A stretch of 64,000 bases of DNA, from positions 914,705 to 978,704 of the forward strand of contig NZ_CBXV010000008.1 of NCBI RefSeq assembly GCF_000820845.2, read 5' to 3'. Shown one piece after another: positions 34,704 through 48,105 of the stretch. Made by a program: the position numbers and the translations under genes. The stretch comes from Pyrinomonas methylaliphatogenes. GTDB taxonomy: Bacteria > Acidobacteriota > Blastocatellia > Pyrinomonadales > Pyrinomonadaceae. The notes below the pieces were generated by a model. That model was not told where the DNA came from, did not search any database, and was given only the letters and a program-made list of their open reading frames with translations. The number at the start of each line of letters is the position of its first letter. The stretch's first letter is position 1.

Positions 34704-35024
34704 ATGTGTTTAGCGATCCCCGGTCAAATAGTCAGACTGCTCGACGACGAGGGCCATTACGCCGTGGTCGATGTCTCAGGCGTGCGACGGACGATCAACA
34801 TCGGCTTGTTGCGCGAAGATGGCGTCAAACCAGACGATTGGGTGCTGATCCACGTCGGTTTTGCCATGAGCAAGATCAGCGACGAGCAGGCGAAGGACCA
34901 GTTGCGCTTGCTCGAAATGCTCGGCGAAGCGAGCATGGCAATCGAAGAGGTGAGCGGCTACAGCTTCGGCGAACGAGCTGAGGGCGACCGAGAGGGCCCC
35001 AATCACGAATCGAAGAGCGGGTAG
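34704..35024 (+). CDS. hypC: Hydrogenase assembly chaperone HypC
   Basis: 106 residues. Begins MCLAIPGQI; the N-terminal Cys2 carries the Fe(CN)2CO unit with HypD. VDVSGVRRTINIGLL and DWVLIHVGFAMSKI complete the OB-like fold. A C-terminal tail of about 20 hydrophilic residues is unconserved. A GAGGAG site lies about 15 nt upstream, a little far. Confidence 0.95.
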   Translation: MCLAIPGQIVRLLDDEGHYAVVDVSGVRRTINIGLLREDGVKPDDWVLIHVGFAMSKISDEQAKDQLRLLEMLGEASMAIEEVSGYSFGERAEGDREGPNHESKSG

Positions 35025-35123
35025 CTAAGGCAAAAGGGTGGCCTTTTGACGAGAGCGAGTCGAGATCTTGTGGCGCCGCCATCCTTGATGGTGACGATGA
35101 ACAAGCCAGATCGGAGGTGGATC

Positions 35124-35393
35124 ATGTCCGAAGGAGCGAAAGAAGGATCGAGCAAAGCGCCGTCGCAAGTCGGCGAGAGTCATTCGCTCGCCCCGCGCTG
35201 CGTCACGTGTCAAGATGAAGCTGTGCCGGTCACGGTCCTTGAGTTGCACGCAGACGCCCAAGCGCTGGTGGAAAATGGTTCGGGCCAGCGCGCGTTGGTG
35301 GCGATCGATTTCACTCCGGAGGCCCGCGTCGGAGACATCTTGCTGGTCCATTCGGGCGTCGCCATCGCACGCCTCGACGAGGAAAGATCATGA
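35124..35393 (+). CDS. Second HypC/HupF-like chaperone
   Basis: 89 residues. A 25-residue polar lead precedes RCVTCQDEAVPVTVLEL, then GQRALVAIDFTPEARVGDILLVHSGVAIARLDEE, matching HypC in its last two thirds. The Cys-x-x-Cys (about residues 26-29) is internal, not at position 2, so it cannot use an N-terminal Cys as HypC does. Such HupF-like proteins accompany hypC in actinobacterial hydrogenase loci. The ATG at 35124 has GGAGGTGG 6 nt before it; the stop overlaps hypD as ATGA. Confidence 0.88.
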   Translation: MSEGAKEGSSKAPSQVGESHSLAPRCVTCQDEAVPVTVLELHADAQALVENGSGQRALVAIDFTPEARVGDILLVHSGVAIARLDEERS

Positions 35394-36502
35394 AGTACGT
35401 CGATGAATTCCGCGATCCCGCGTTGATACGCAAGACGGCGGACGAGATCGCGCGCGTGATCGAACGCGATCGTCACTACCGCATCATGGAAGTGTGCGGC
35501 GGTCACACCTTCTCCATCTACCGTTTCGGATTGCAGCGCCTGTTGCCCGAAAACATCGAACTCGTGCACGGTCCCGGCTGTCCGGTCTGCGTGCTGCCGA
35601 TGGGGCGCATGGACGATGGGCTGGCCATTGCCGCACGTCCCGAAGTCATCTTCACAGCCTTCGGCGACGTCATGCGCGTCCCCGGAAGACGGGGGACGCC
35701 GCTCGAGATGCGCGCCAAAGGGGCCGATGTGCGCATGGTCTATTCGCCGCTCGATGCGCTGAAGCTTGCGACCGAGAATCCCGATCGTCAGGTCGTCTTC
35801 TTCGCCATCGGGTTCGAGACGACGGCCCCATCGACGGCGCTCACGCTCTTGCGCGCGCGTTCGTTGAACGTAGACAACTTCAGCGTCTTCTGCAATCACG
35901 TGTTGATCCTGCCGGCGATTCGCGCCATTCTCGATTCGCCCGATATGAGGATCGACGGCTTCATCGGCCCCGGCCATGTCTCGACCGTAATTGGCGCACG
36001 CCCCTACGAGTTCATCGCGCGCGAGTACGGGAAGCCCGTAGTCATCTCGGGATTCGAGCCGCTGGACCTGTTGCAATCCATCCTCATGCTCATCAAACAG
36101 CTCAACCAAGGGCGCGCCGAGGTTGAGAACCAGTACGCGCGCGTCGTCCCGTGGGATGGGAACCGCCCCGCTTTGCGCGCGCTGGCCGAAGTCTTCGCGG
36201 TGCGCCCATTCTTCGAGTGGCGCGGGTTAGGCTTCATCTCGCAATCGGCTTTACGGCTTCGCGACGAGTTCGCCGCATGGGATGCGGAAACGCGCTTTTC
36301 TGTCCCGGGCGTGCGCGTTACAGACCCGAAAGCGGCTCAGTGCGGCGAAGTGCTCAAAGGCGTGTTGCCACCGAACCGCTGCAAACTGTTCGGCAGAGAG
36401 TGCACGCCGGAGCATCCAGTCGGCGCGCTCATGGTCTCGTCCGAAGGTGCTTGCGCGGCTTACTACCACTACGTCCACGCGATGGTGACGGCAGGCGATT
36501 GA
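35390..36502 (+). CDS. hypD: Hydrogenase formation protein HypD
   Basis: 370 residues. Iron-sulfur scaffold on which the Fe(CN)2CO group is assembled with HypC and HypE. Motifs: EVCGGHTFSIYRFG, HGPGCPVCVLP, GFETTAPSTA, GPGHVSTVIG and ENQYARVV, plus C-terminal Cys residues in CGEVLKGVLPPNRCKLFGREC. Overlaps the preceding HupF-like gene by 4 nt. Confidence 0.97.
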   Translation: MKYVDEFRDPALIRKTADEIARVIERDRHYRIMEVCGGHTFSIYRFGLQRLLPENIELVHGPGCPVCVLPMGRMDDGLAIAARPEVIFTAFGDVMRVPGRRGTPLEMRAKGADVRMVYSPLDALKLATENPDRQVVFFAIGFETTAPSTALTLLRARSLNVDNFSVFCNHVLILPAIRAILDSPDMRIDGFIGPGHVSTVIGARPYEFIAREYGKPVVISGFEPLDLLQSILMLIKQLNQGRAEVENQYARVVPWDGNRPALRALAEVFAVRPFFEWRGLGFISQSALRLRDEFAAWDAETRFSVPGVRVTDPKAAQCGEVLKGVLPPNRCKLFGRECTPEHPVGALMVSSEGACAAYYHYVHAMVTAGD

Positions 36503-36564
36503 CCTGTCGAAGGTCGCGCGAAGGTTCCAGAGCTTCGAATCGTTCGGCGAGAGGGTTGAGCAGG

Positions 36565-37605
36565 ATGGTCGCAGAGATCGTAACAGCGCGTTTCACCGAT
36601 GAGCGCGTCGAACTCGCACACGGCGCCGGAGGCAAGGCGAGTCGCCGTCTGGTCGAAGGGCTGTTGCTGCCTTACCTTTCAAACGCCATCCTCGACGAAC
36701 TCGGCGACGCCGCGCATCTCGAAGTTCATGGCGCGAAGCTGGCTTTCACCGCAGATAGCTTCGTCGTCAAACCGCTCGCTTTCCCCGGCGGATCGATCGG
36801 CGAGCTGGCCGTCAATGGCACGGTCAACGATCTGGCCGTGTCGGGTGCAAAACCGCTGGCGCTCGTGATGACGCTGATCCTCGAGGCCGGTCTTTCGACT
36901 TCCATCGTCGAACGCGAAATCGCTGCCATGGCCGAAGCCGCGCGACGGGCCGGCGTGCTCATCGTCGGCGGCGACACCAAGGTGGTCGAACACGGCAAGG
37001 CGGATGGTCTGTACATCACGACGGCAGGGATCGGACTGACGGATGCGCGCCTTCATCTCGCGCCATCCAACGTTCACGTCGGAGATAAGGTCTTGCTTTC
37101 CGGTCCAGTCGGCGACCACGGGATCACCGTTCTGCTCGCGCGCGGCGAAATAGATCTCGAAGCCGATCTTCGCTCCGATACGAGATCGGTCTGGCCTTTG
37201 GTCAGCGCGTTGATCGACGCTGCGGCTTCAAGCGTTCGCTGGATGCGCGATCCCACGCGCGGCGGAGCAGCGACGGCGCTCAACGAGCTGGCGCGCGCCG
37301 CGAAAGTGGCCATCGTGTTGGATGAAGAGAGCGTGCCGGTACGCCCGGCGGTGCGCGGCGCGTGCGAGATCTTGGGGCTCGATCCGCTGCACATCGCATG
37401 CGAAGGTCAATTCGTCGCCATCGTCGCTCCTGAACGAGCGGATGCGGCGCTAGAAGCTTTGCGGCGCGCGCCCGGCGGCGAAGAGGCCGCTCTCATCGGC
37501 GAAATTCAAGAGGCGCCCGCCGGACTTGTCATCGCGCGTTCGGCTTACGGCGGCAGCCGCGTCGTTGACATGCTCGTCGGCGATCCGCTGCCGCGCATAT
37601 GCTGA
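36565..37605 (+). CDS. hypE: Carbamoyl-dehydrating thiocyanate-forming protein HypE
   Basis: 346 residues. Converts the carbamoyl group received from HypF into thiocyanate on its C-terminal Cys; the protein ends PRIC as expected. ELAHGAGGKASRRLVEGL, FTADSFVVKPLAFPGGSIGELAVNGTVNDLAVSGA and MRDPTRGGAATALNE are the AIR-synthase-like ATP-binding motifs. ATG 36565 follows a GAGAGGG site. Confidence 0.97.
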   Translation: MVAEIVTARFTDERVELAHGAGGKASRRLVEGLLLPYLSNAILDELGDAAHLEVHGAKLAFTADSFVVKPLAFPGGSIGELAVNGTVNDLAVSGAKPLALVMTLILEAGLSTSIVEREIAAMAEAARRAGVLIVGGDTKVVEHGKADGLYITTAGIGLTDARLHLAPSNVHVGDKVLLSGPVGDHGITVLLARGEIDLEADLRSDTRSVWPLVSALIDAAASSVRWMRDPTRGGAATALNELARAAKVAIVLDEESVPVRPAVRGACEILGLDPLHIACEGQFVAIVAPERADAALEALRRAPGGEEAALIGEIQEAPAGLVIARSAYGGSRVVDMLVGDPLPRIC

Positions 37606-37682
37606 GCGGTTCACTGGACCAGTCGCGTTGTGGATCGCGAGATGAACCGAAGCGTTTGCCGATCTTCAACGATTAAAGGGCG

Positions 37683-38864
37683 ATGAAGGAAGCGATGCTC
37701 CATCGCTGGATCGAGGAACGATTGCTGGAGCGCAATCGCGTCTCGCAAGCGTTCTTTCCGCGCGAAGCGATGCGGTTAGCCGAAGCGTGTCGCCAAATGG
37801 CCGAGCGCTTCCTCGAAGGCGGGCGTCTGCTCGCTTTCGGGCGCGGCCCATACGCGACCGACGCGCAGCACGTTTCGGTCGAATTCTTGCATCCGGTCAT
37901 CGTCGGCAAACGCGCCCTGCCCGCGCTCGATCTCAGCCTGTGTTTCGGCTCGTGGCTCGAAACCATCGCGCGACCGCAGGATATGGTGATGGGATTCGGC
38001 CCGCCGGAAGGGGACGATGAAGTGGAGGCCGTTCTGCAAAAGGCACACAACAAGGGAGCGTTGACCTTCGCGCTTCCCGGGCAGCGAGCGGATTACGCGA
38101 CCGCTGCGCCTTCGGATGATCCCTTCATCCATCAAGAGATGATCGAGATCCTTTACCACACCTTGTGGGAGACGGTCCACGTCTTCTTCGAGCACAGAGA
38201 AGTCGCACCGCGCGATGCGGGCGAAGCGTCATTCCTCTACCCATTTCTCGGCGGTCACCAGCGCGACCTCGCCGCTGTCACGGCGGAAGTGGCGGCGTCC
38301 ATCCTGAGCAAAGCGCGCGAAGACGAACGATTGCGCGTCGAAGCAGCCAAGATGTGCGCCGCGACGATCGCCGATTGCGCGGCGGCGATGGCTGAACGGT
38401 TGCGAAGAGGCGGTCGCATCATCGCCTTCGGCAACGGCGGATCGGCGACCGACGCCAACGATTTCGTGCTCGATTGCGTGATGCCGCCACAAGGCGCGAT
38501 GCGCCCCATCCCTGCCGTCTCTCTGGCGATGGAGCCCGCCGTGTTGACGGCGGTCGCCAACGATGTCGGTCAAGAAGTGATCTTCTTGCGCCAACTCATC
38601 GCGCACGCGCGAACGGAAGACATCGCTTTGGCCATCTCCACGAGCGGGGGATCGAAAAACATCATCATCGCGCTCGAAGAGGCGCGCCGTCGCGGCATGC
38701 TGACCGTCGGATTGCTCGGCTACGACGGCGGCGAGATCGTCCGCCGGCGATTGGTCGATTTCGCGCTCGTCGTCCGTTGCGATTACATCCCGCGCATTCA
38801 AGAGACGCAAGCGTCGATCTATCACACGCTGCGCGAAGCGCTGGACCGACTCTCGGCGGATTGA
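37683..38864 (+). CDS. Tandem SIS-domain protein (GmhA-like) in the hyp operon
   Basis: 393 residues with two phosphosugar-isomerase-type SIS domains. The first (about 20-185) has LLAFGRGPYATDAQHVSVEF, the second (about 205-390) IIAFGNGGSATDANDFVLD, AVANDVGQEVIF and LAISTSGGSKNIIIAL. The second copy keeps the sugar-phosphate loops (NGGSATDA and STSGGS); the first has lost them in part (GRGPYATDA and MGFGPPEG). GmhA makes heptose-7-phosphate for LPS. Its position between hypE and hypF suggests a dedicated role in maturation or control of the hydrogenase, but none is known to me. Confidence 0.85.
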   Translation: MKEAMLHRWIEERLLERNRVSQAFFPREAMRLAEACRQMAERFLEGGRLLAFGRGPYATDAQHVSVEFLHPVIVGKRALPALDLSLCFGSWLETIARPQDMVMGFGPPEGDDEVEAVLQKAHNKGALTFALPGQRADYATAAPSDDPFIHQEMIEILYHTLWETVHVFFEHREVAPRDAGEASFLYPFLGGHQRDLAAVTAEVAASILSKAREDERLRVEAAKMCAATIADCAAAMAERLRRGGRIIAFGNGGSATDANDFVLDCVMPPQGAMRPIPAVSLAMEPAVLTAVANDVGQEVIFLRQLIAHARTEDIALAISTSGGSKNIIIALEEARRRGMLTVGLLGYDGGEIVRRRLVDFALVVRCDYIPRIQETQASIYHTLREALDRLSAD

Positions 38865-38981
38865 AAGCGCTCTCGCCGCGCGAGGTTGAGCGAACGGTGG
38901 CGAGAGGATGATCGATGATGGTGGAACGTAGCGATCGACGGGCCAAAGTTCATCACATCGAAGGGTGATCGAGGCCGAGTG

Positions 38982-39203
38982 ATGTTGGAACTTTACGGCA
39001 CGCGAAGTTGTCCGTACACGGCTGAGCTGCGCGCCGATCTCGAATGGCGCGGCGAAAGCTTCGTCGAATACGATGTCGAACTCGACCAGGAAGCTTTGCG
39101 CCGCATGCTCGAGCTGACCGGAGGCAATCGCATGGTGCCCGTGCTGGTCAAAGAGGGCCGCGTCATACAGACGGGATGGCAAGGGCGTGGCTGTTACATC
39201 TAA
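38982..39203 (+). CDS. UXX-star family glutaredoxin-like protein (Cys form)
   Basis: 73 residues with a thioredoxin/glutaredoxin fold. The active-site motif is RSCPYTAELR, followed by WRGESFVEYDVELDQEALRRM, the cis-Pro segment MVPVLV and the ending GWQGRGCYI. In related UXX-star proteins the first Cys is often selenocysteine; here it is an ordinary TGT codon. It probably acts as a thiol-disulfide or deglutathionylating factor. ATG 38982 has GAGGCC before it; GTG 38979 is also possible. It lies between the SIS gene and hypF. Confidence 0.85.
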   Translation: MLELYGTRSCPYTAELRADLEWRGESFVEYDVELDQEALRRMLELTGGNRMVPVLVKEGRVIQTGWQGRGCYI

Positions 39204-39306
39204 AGCCACTTCGCAAAAGGCGGAAGGGCGGCGATCCGACTCTCGACTTGCTTGCCATCGCTAAACACGGAGATCGCTGTACATCTTCACCATTCGACGA
39301 TGGCCG

Positions 39307-41574
39307 ATGGCTCTTAAAGTCCAAACGAATCAGCAAGCGGTGCGCGTTCGCGTGCGCGGCGTCGTTCAAGGGGTCGGCTTTCGCCCGTTCGTCTACCGCG
39401 AAGCCACGCGCTTGGGACTTGCGGGATGGGTGCTCAACGGCGAACAGGGCGTCGAGATCCATCTTGAAGGAGAAGCCGCGCGCATCGAGCTGTTCTTGGC
39501 CGCGCTCGAAAAGCGCCCGCCCTCAGCCGCGCGCATCGCCGCAATCGAAACGGAGCGCGTTCAACCCTGCGGTTGCGCCGGGTTCAGCATTCGCGAGAGC
39601 GAAAAACGTGATCACCCGACGGTGCGCGTCTCGCCCGATCTGGCGATCTGCGAAGCTTGTTTGCGCGAGTTGTTCGACCCGCGCGACCGGCGTTTCCGCT
39701 ACCCTTACATCAACTGCACTGATTGCGGCCCGCGCTATTCGATCACGCTCGGACTGCCTTACGATCGCCCACAGACCACGATGCGCGCGTGGCCGCTGTG
39801 CGATGATTGCGCGCGCGAATATCACGATCCGCGCGACCGGCGCTTTCACGCGCAGCCGGTGGCGTGCCCGCGTTGCGGTCCGCGTTACAAGCTTCTGATC
39901 GGAGCGGAGACGATCGAGGACGCGCCGATCGCGGCGGCTGCGCGATTGTTGCGCCGAGGGGGCATCGTCGCCGTGAAAGGCATCGGCGGTTACCACCTCG
40001 CTTGCGATGCGCTGAACGCCGCGGCGGTGCAAGCGTTGCGCGAGCGCAAGTTCCGCAAAGAGAAGCCCTTCGCTCTGATGGTGCGCGATCTCGATCTGGC
40101 ACGGCGTCTCGTCGAACTGACGGATGATGCAGTGCGCATGCTCGTGTCGGTCGCGCGCCCCATCGTCCTCTGTCCGGCGCGGCAGGTGATCGAAGGCGTC
40201 GCGCCAGAGAACTGCGATCTGGGGATCATGCTCCCTTACGCCCCTTTGCATCACCTTTTGTTCGCCGCAGGCGCGCCGCCCGTGCTCGTCATGACCAGCG
40301 CCAACCGGTCCAGCGAACCCATCGCTTACGAGGACGAAGACGCGCGCGATCGCCTTGCGGGAATCGCCGACGCCTTACTCATCGGCGAACGCCCCATCGC
40401 GCGGCGCGTCGATGATTCCATCACGCGCGACACGGTTTTCGGGCCGCAAGTGCTTCGTCGTGCGCGCGGCTATGCGCCCGCGACGGTAACGATGTTGCCG
40501 ACGAAGCGCACGATCCTCGCCGTCGGAGCCGATCTGAAAAATTCCATCACGCTCGTCGTGCGCGGACAGGCCATCGTCAGCCAGCACATCGGCGACCTCG
40601 ACCATTTCGCCGCCCGCCGCGCTTTCGCTGAGACGATACGCGATCTGTGCGCGCTCTACGAGGTGGACGAACGCGATCTGGTGATCGCGCACGATGCGCA
40701 TCCGCAGTATTTTTCGACCGAATACGCCGTCGGTCGCGCGAGCACGGTGATCCCCGTGCAACATCATCGCGCGCACGTCGCGAGCGTGCTGGCCGAGCGC
40801 GAAGCGTGGGAGACGCGCGTCATCGGTTTCGCGTTCGACGGCACAGGCTACGGCGATGACGGCGCCATTTGGGGCGGCGAGATCTTCGCCGGAAGCCTGC
40901 GCGAAGGTTTCAAGAGGGTCGCCCATTTACGCGCGGCGTCGCTGCCCGGCGGCGATGCCGCCGCTCGCTGGCCCAGTCAGGCTGCCGCCGGTTTCCTCGC
41001 CGCGTTCGACGACGCAATGCTTTCGCCCCTCAGCGATCAGCTCGGACGCAGATTCGCTCTCGCGTTGAGTTTGGCGCGAAAGAACGTGCGCTCTTTCCCG
41101 ACGACATCTATGGGACGCCTCTTCGATGCGGTGGCCGCCGTGCTCGGATTTGCGCGCGAGACGAGCTTCGAAGCGCAGGCGGCGATGTGGCTCGAATACA
41201 CAGCACGTCAAAGCCCTCCAGTTCCACCCTACCCTTTCCCTTTCACGGGCAAAGAATTGGACCATCGCCCGCTGCTTGCAAACATCATCGCCGACTGGCG
41301 GCGCGGTCGCCCCGTTCAAGAGATCGCGCGTGCTTTTCACGCGAGCGTCGCACACGCGGTTGCAGAAGCGAGCCTTGCGCTCTCCGCAGAATTCGGCACG
41401 AAGACGATCGTTCTCTCCGGCGGCGTCTTTCAAAACTCCCTGCTGCTCGAAGAGATCGCCGCGCGGCTCGACCGATGCGCGTCACTTCGGATCTGGTGCA
41501 ATCGAGAGGTTCCGCCGAACGACGGCGGCATAAGCCTCGGACAGGCCGCCAGCGCCGCTTTTCAGGATATATAA
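39307..41574 (+). CDS. hypF: Carbamoyltransferase HypF
   Basis: 755 residues. Supplies carbamoyl groups for the cyanide ligands of the Ni-Fe site. Domains in order: acylphosphatase (12-95, VRGVVQGVGFRPFVYR), two zinc knuckles (CEACLRELFDPRDRRFRYPYINCTDCGPRYS and CDDC...CPRCGPRY), YrdC-like (about 190-380, GGIVAVKGIGGYHLACDA) and a Kae1-like domain with QHHRAH, FDGTGYGDDGAIWGGE and LSGGVFQNSLL. Last gene of the hydrogenase island. Confidence 0.97.
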   Translation: MALKVQTNQQAVRVRVRGVVQGVGFRPFVYREATRLGLAGWVLNGEQGVEIHLEGEAARIELFLAALEKRPPSAARIAAIETERVQPCGCAGFSIRESEKRDHPTVRVSPDLAICEACLRELFDPRDRRFRYPYINCTDCGPRYSITLGLPYDRPQTTMRAWPLCDDCAREYHDPRDRRFHAQPVACPRCGPRYKLLIGAETIEDAPIAAAARLLRRGGIVAVKGIGGYHLACDALNAAAVQALRERKFRKEKPFALMVRDLDLARRLVELTDDAVRMLVSVARPIVLCPARQVIEGVAPENCDLGIMLPYAPLHHLLFAAGAPPVLVMTSANRSSEPIAYEDEDARDRLAGIADALLIGERPIARRVDDSITRDTVFGPQVLRRARGYAPATVTMLPTKRTILAVGADLKNSITLVVRGQAIVSQHIGDLDHFAARRAFAETIRDLCALYEVDERDLVIAHDAHPQYFSTEYAVGRASTVIPVQHHRAHVASVLAEREAWETRVIGFAFDGTGYGDDGAIWGGEIFAGSLREGFKRVAHLRAASLPGGDAAARWPSQAAAGFLAAFDDAMLSPLSDQLGRRFALALSLARKNVRSFPTTSMGRLFDAVAAVLGFARETSFEAQAAMWLEYTARQSPPVPPYPFPFTGKELDHRPLLANIIADWRRGRPVQEIARAFHASVAHAVAEASLALSAEFGTKTIVLSGGVFQNSLLLEEIAARLDRCASLRIWCNREVPPNDGGISLGQAASAAFQDI

Positions 41575-41627
41575 AGAACTTATAAAGATCCGCCCTCTCC
41601 TAAACGATCCGATCGACGAAGAGATCG

Positions 41628-41648
41628 GGGGCGTCGCCTCTACGCCCC
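41628..41648 (+). terminator. Possible terminator after hypF
   Basis: A 7-bp stem (41628-41634 with 41642-41648, GGGGCGT/ACGCCCC) with a 7-nt loop lies 54 nt after the hypF stop. There is no U-tract, so it is a weak candidate. Confidence 0.3.
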
Positions 41649-41714
41649 GCCGATTTGGCCCTAATTCAGAGGAAAACGCGACGCTCCGCCGCGCACTAAG
41701 TCAACACCTTACGA

Positions 41715-41800
41715 TGCGCGGAAAGCGATTTAAATTATTAATGAAACCATACGGACAATTTGTTGTTATCATTGTTGCTTCTATTCACTTGGGCGATCTC
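41715..41800 (+). promoter_or_regulatory. AT-rich promoter-like region of gltBD
   Basis: This stretch is far richer in A and T than its surroundings (for example TTTAAATTATTAATGAAACC) and lies 55-140 nt before gltB, as expected for a strong promoter. Several -10-like hexamers (TATCAT, CTATTC) occur, but no single -35/-10 pair stands out. Confidence 0.35.
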
Positions 41801-41854
41801 TTCCGAGCGGGGAAGACCCGAGATACGGGAAGTTTTTGAAGTTCAGAAGTGACC

Positions 41855-46387
<4,533 letters not shown>

Positions 46388-46457
46388 ATGTCGAAGCGAC
46401 ACTGCGCCGCTTAAGCGGAGCGGCGGCGCAATCTAATTCAAGCGTGTCGAGGTGAAG

Positions 46458-47954
46458 ATGGCAGATCCGAAAGGCTTTTTGAAGTACACACGAGAGAACG
46501 CGCCGCGTCGCCCGGTCGAAGAGCGCAAGCGCGATTGGCGCGAAGTCTATCTGCCGATGGAACCGGAACGGTTACAACGGCAAGCGGCGCGCTGCATGGA
46601 TTGCGGCATCCCTTTCTGCCATCAAGGCTGCCCGCTGGGCAACATCATCCCCGATTGGAACGACCTCGTCTATCGCGGCAGATGGGAAGAGGCACTGGCG
46701 CGCCTTCACGCGACCAACAATTTCCCTGAATTTACGGGCCGCCTGTGTCCTGCGCCGTGCGAAGCGGCCTGCGTGCTCGGCATCAACCAGCCGCCGGTGA
46801 CGATCAAACAGATCGAGCAGCAGATCATCGATTATGCCTTCGAGCGCGGTTGGGTGCGGCCCGAACCGCCCGAAGTGCGCACCGGCAAGCGCGTCGCGGT
46901 CGTCGGCTCTGGTCCGGCGGGGCTCGCCTGCGCGCAGCAGTTGAACCGCGCGGGCCACTGGGTCACGGTCTTCGAGCGCGCGGATCGCATCGGCGGACTG
47001 CTCCGCTACGGCATTCCGGATTTCAAAATGGAGAAGCAGGTGCTCGACCGGCGCCTTGAGTTGATGGAGGCCGAAGGCGTCGTCTTCAAACCAGGTGTCG
47101 AGGTCGGCGTGGACATCACGGCGGAAGAGTTGCTCGCGCGTTTCGATGCCGTGTGTCTTGCCATCGGCGCGACGGTCCCACGCGATCTTCCCGTTCCGGG
47201 GCGCGAGCTTCGAGGCATCCATTTCGCGATGGACTACCTGACCCAGCAGAACCGCATCAACGCCGGCGATCACATCCCGCCGGAAGAGCGCATCACGGCT
47301 GAAGGCAAGCGCGTGGCGATCATCGGCGGCGGCGACACGGGCGCAGATTGCCTGGGCACAGCCCATCGTCAAGGCGCAGTGGAAGTCTATCAGATCGAGC
47401 TTCTGCCTCAACCGCCGCGCGAAAGAGACCGGACCATGCCGTGGCCCACCTATCCGATGATCCTGCGCACTTCGGCGGCGCACGAGGAAGGCGGCGTGCG
47501 CGAATGGAGCATCAACACTAAGAGGTTCGAAGGTGACGAATGCGGCAACGTCCGTCGGCTCCACGCCGTGCGTCTCGAATGGGACGAAAATCGCCGCATG
47601 CGCGAGATTCCGGGCTCCGAATTTTCGCTCGAAGTCGAACTGGTGCTGCTGGCGATGGGTTTTCTCCACCCGCAGCAGACCGGATTGCTGGACCAGTTAG
47701 GAGTCGAGCGCGACGCGCGCGGCAACGTGAGGACCGAAAATTACGCGACCAGCGTCCCGGGCGTTTTCGCTTGCGGCGATGCGCGGCGCGGACAGTCGCT
47801 GATCGTGTGGGCGATCGCCGAAGGGCGCGAGTGCGCGCACTACGTGGACCGCTACTTGATGGGCGCCTCCAGCTTGCCGCTGAGCGGCGCCGCGAGGGGA
47901 TTTCGTCCAACCTCATTGCGCTCCACGTGTTGTGCTCCGGTAGCGGCTTTTTGA
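46458..47954 (+). CDS. gltD: Glutamate synthase small subunit
   Basis: 498 residues. Iron-sulfur flavoprotein passing electrons from NAD(P)H to GltB. Cysteine-rich N-terminus ([17 protein letters not shown] and CPAPCEAAC) for [4Fe-4S] clusters, FAD site [20 protein letters not shown](P)H site [13 protein letters not shown] and the C-terminal [18 protein letters not shown]. The last 25 residues (after [12 protein letters not shown]) are longer than usual and of odd composition, so a shift or read-through at the 3' end is possible. ATG 46458 is chosen with GAGGTG upstream. Confidence 0.96.
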   Translation: MADPKGFLKYTRENAPRRPVEERKRDWREVYLPMEPERLQRQAARCMDCGIPFCHQGCPLGNIIPDWNDLVYRGRWEEALARLHATNNFPEFTGRLCPAPCEAACVLGINQPPVTIKQIEQQIIDYAFERGWVRPEPPEVRTGKRVAVVGSGPAGLACAQQLNRAGHWVTVFERADRIGGLLRYGIPDFKMEKQVLDRRLELMEAEGVVFKPGVEVGVDITAEELLARFDAVCLAIGATVPRDLPVPGRELRGIHFAMDYLTQQNRINAGDHIPPEERITAEGKRVAIIGGGDTGADCLGTAHRQGAVEVYQIELLPQPPRERDRTMPWPTYPMILRTSAAHEEGGVREWSINTKRFEGDECGNVRRLHAVRLEWDENRRMREIPGSEFSLEVELVLLAMGFLHPQQTGLLDQLGVERDARGNVRTENYATSVPGVFACGDARRGQSLIVWAIAEGRECAHYVDRYLMGASSLPLSGAARGFRPTSLRSTCCAPVAAF

Positions 47955-48046
47955 CAGGCGCAAACTTGAGCCGGATCTTCAGATCAGCTTAGGCCGGTGG
48001 AGAAAGCGCTCACAAGTTTCTCAATGACCGGAAGGCGCTGCTAAGT

Positions 48047-48081
48047 AAAGCCCGATCTAGCACTTTGCTAGATCGGGCTTT
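48047..48081. terminator. Strong bidirectional terminator between gltD and the Oar-like receptor gene
   Basis: A perfect 15-bp stem (48047-48061 with 48067-48081, AAAGCCCGATCTAGC/GCTAGATCGGGCTTT) with a 5-nt loop. The A and T tracts at the stem ends serve both strands. It lies between two convergent genes. Confidence 0.85.
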
Positions 48082-48105
48082 GAGTCTTCCCTCCGCTCCG
48101 GACAG

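Noticed and set aside
39003-39014. Selenocysteine codon in the UXX-star protein
   Set aside because: The first active-site position is a TGT Cys codon, not TGA, and no SECIS-like hairpin is needed.
41575-41854. tRNA or small RNA gene between hypF and gltB
   Set aside because: No cloverleaf or GGTTCGA-type T-loop is seen; the region looks like a weak terminator followed by an AT-rich promoter.
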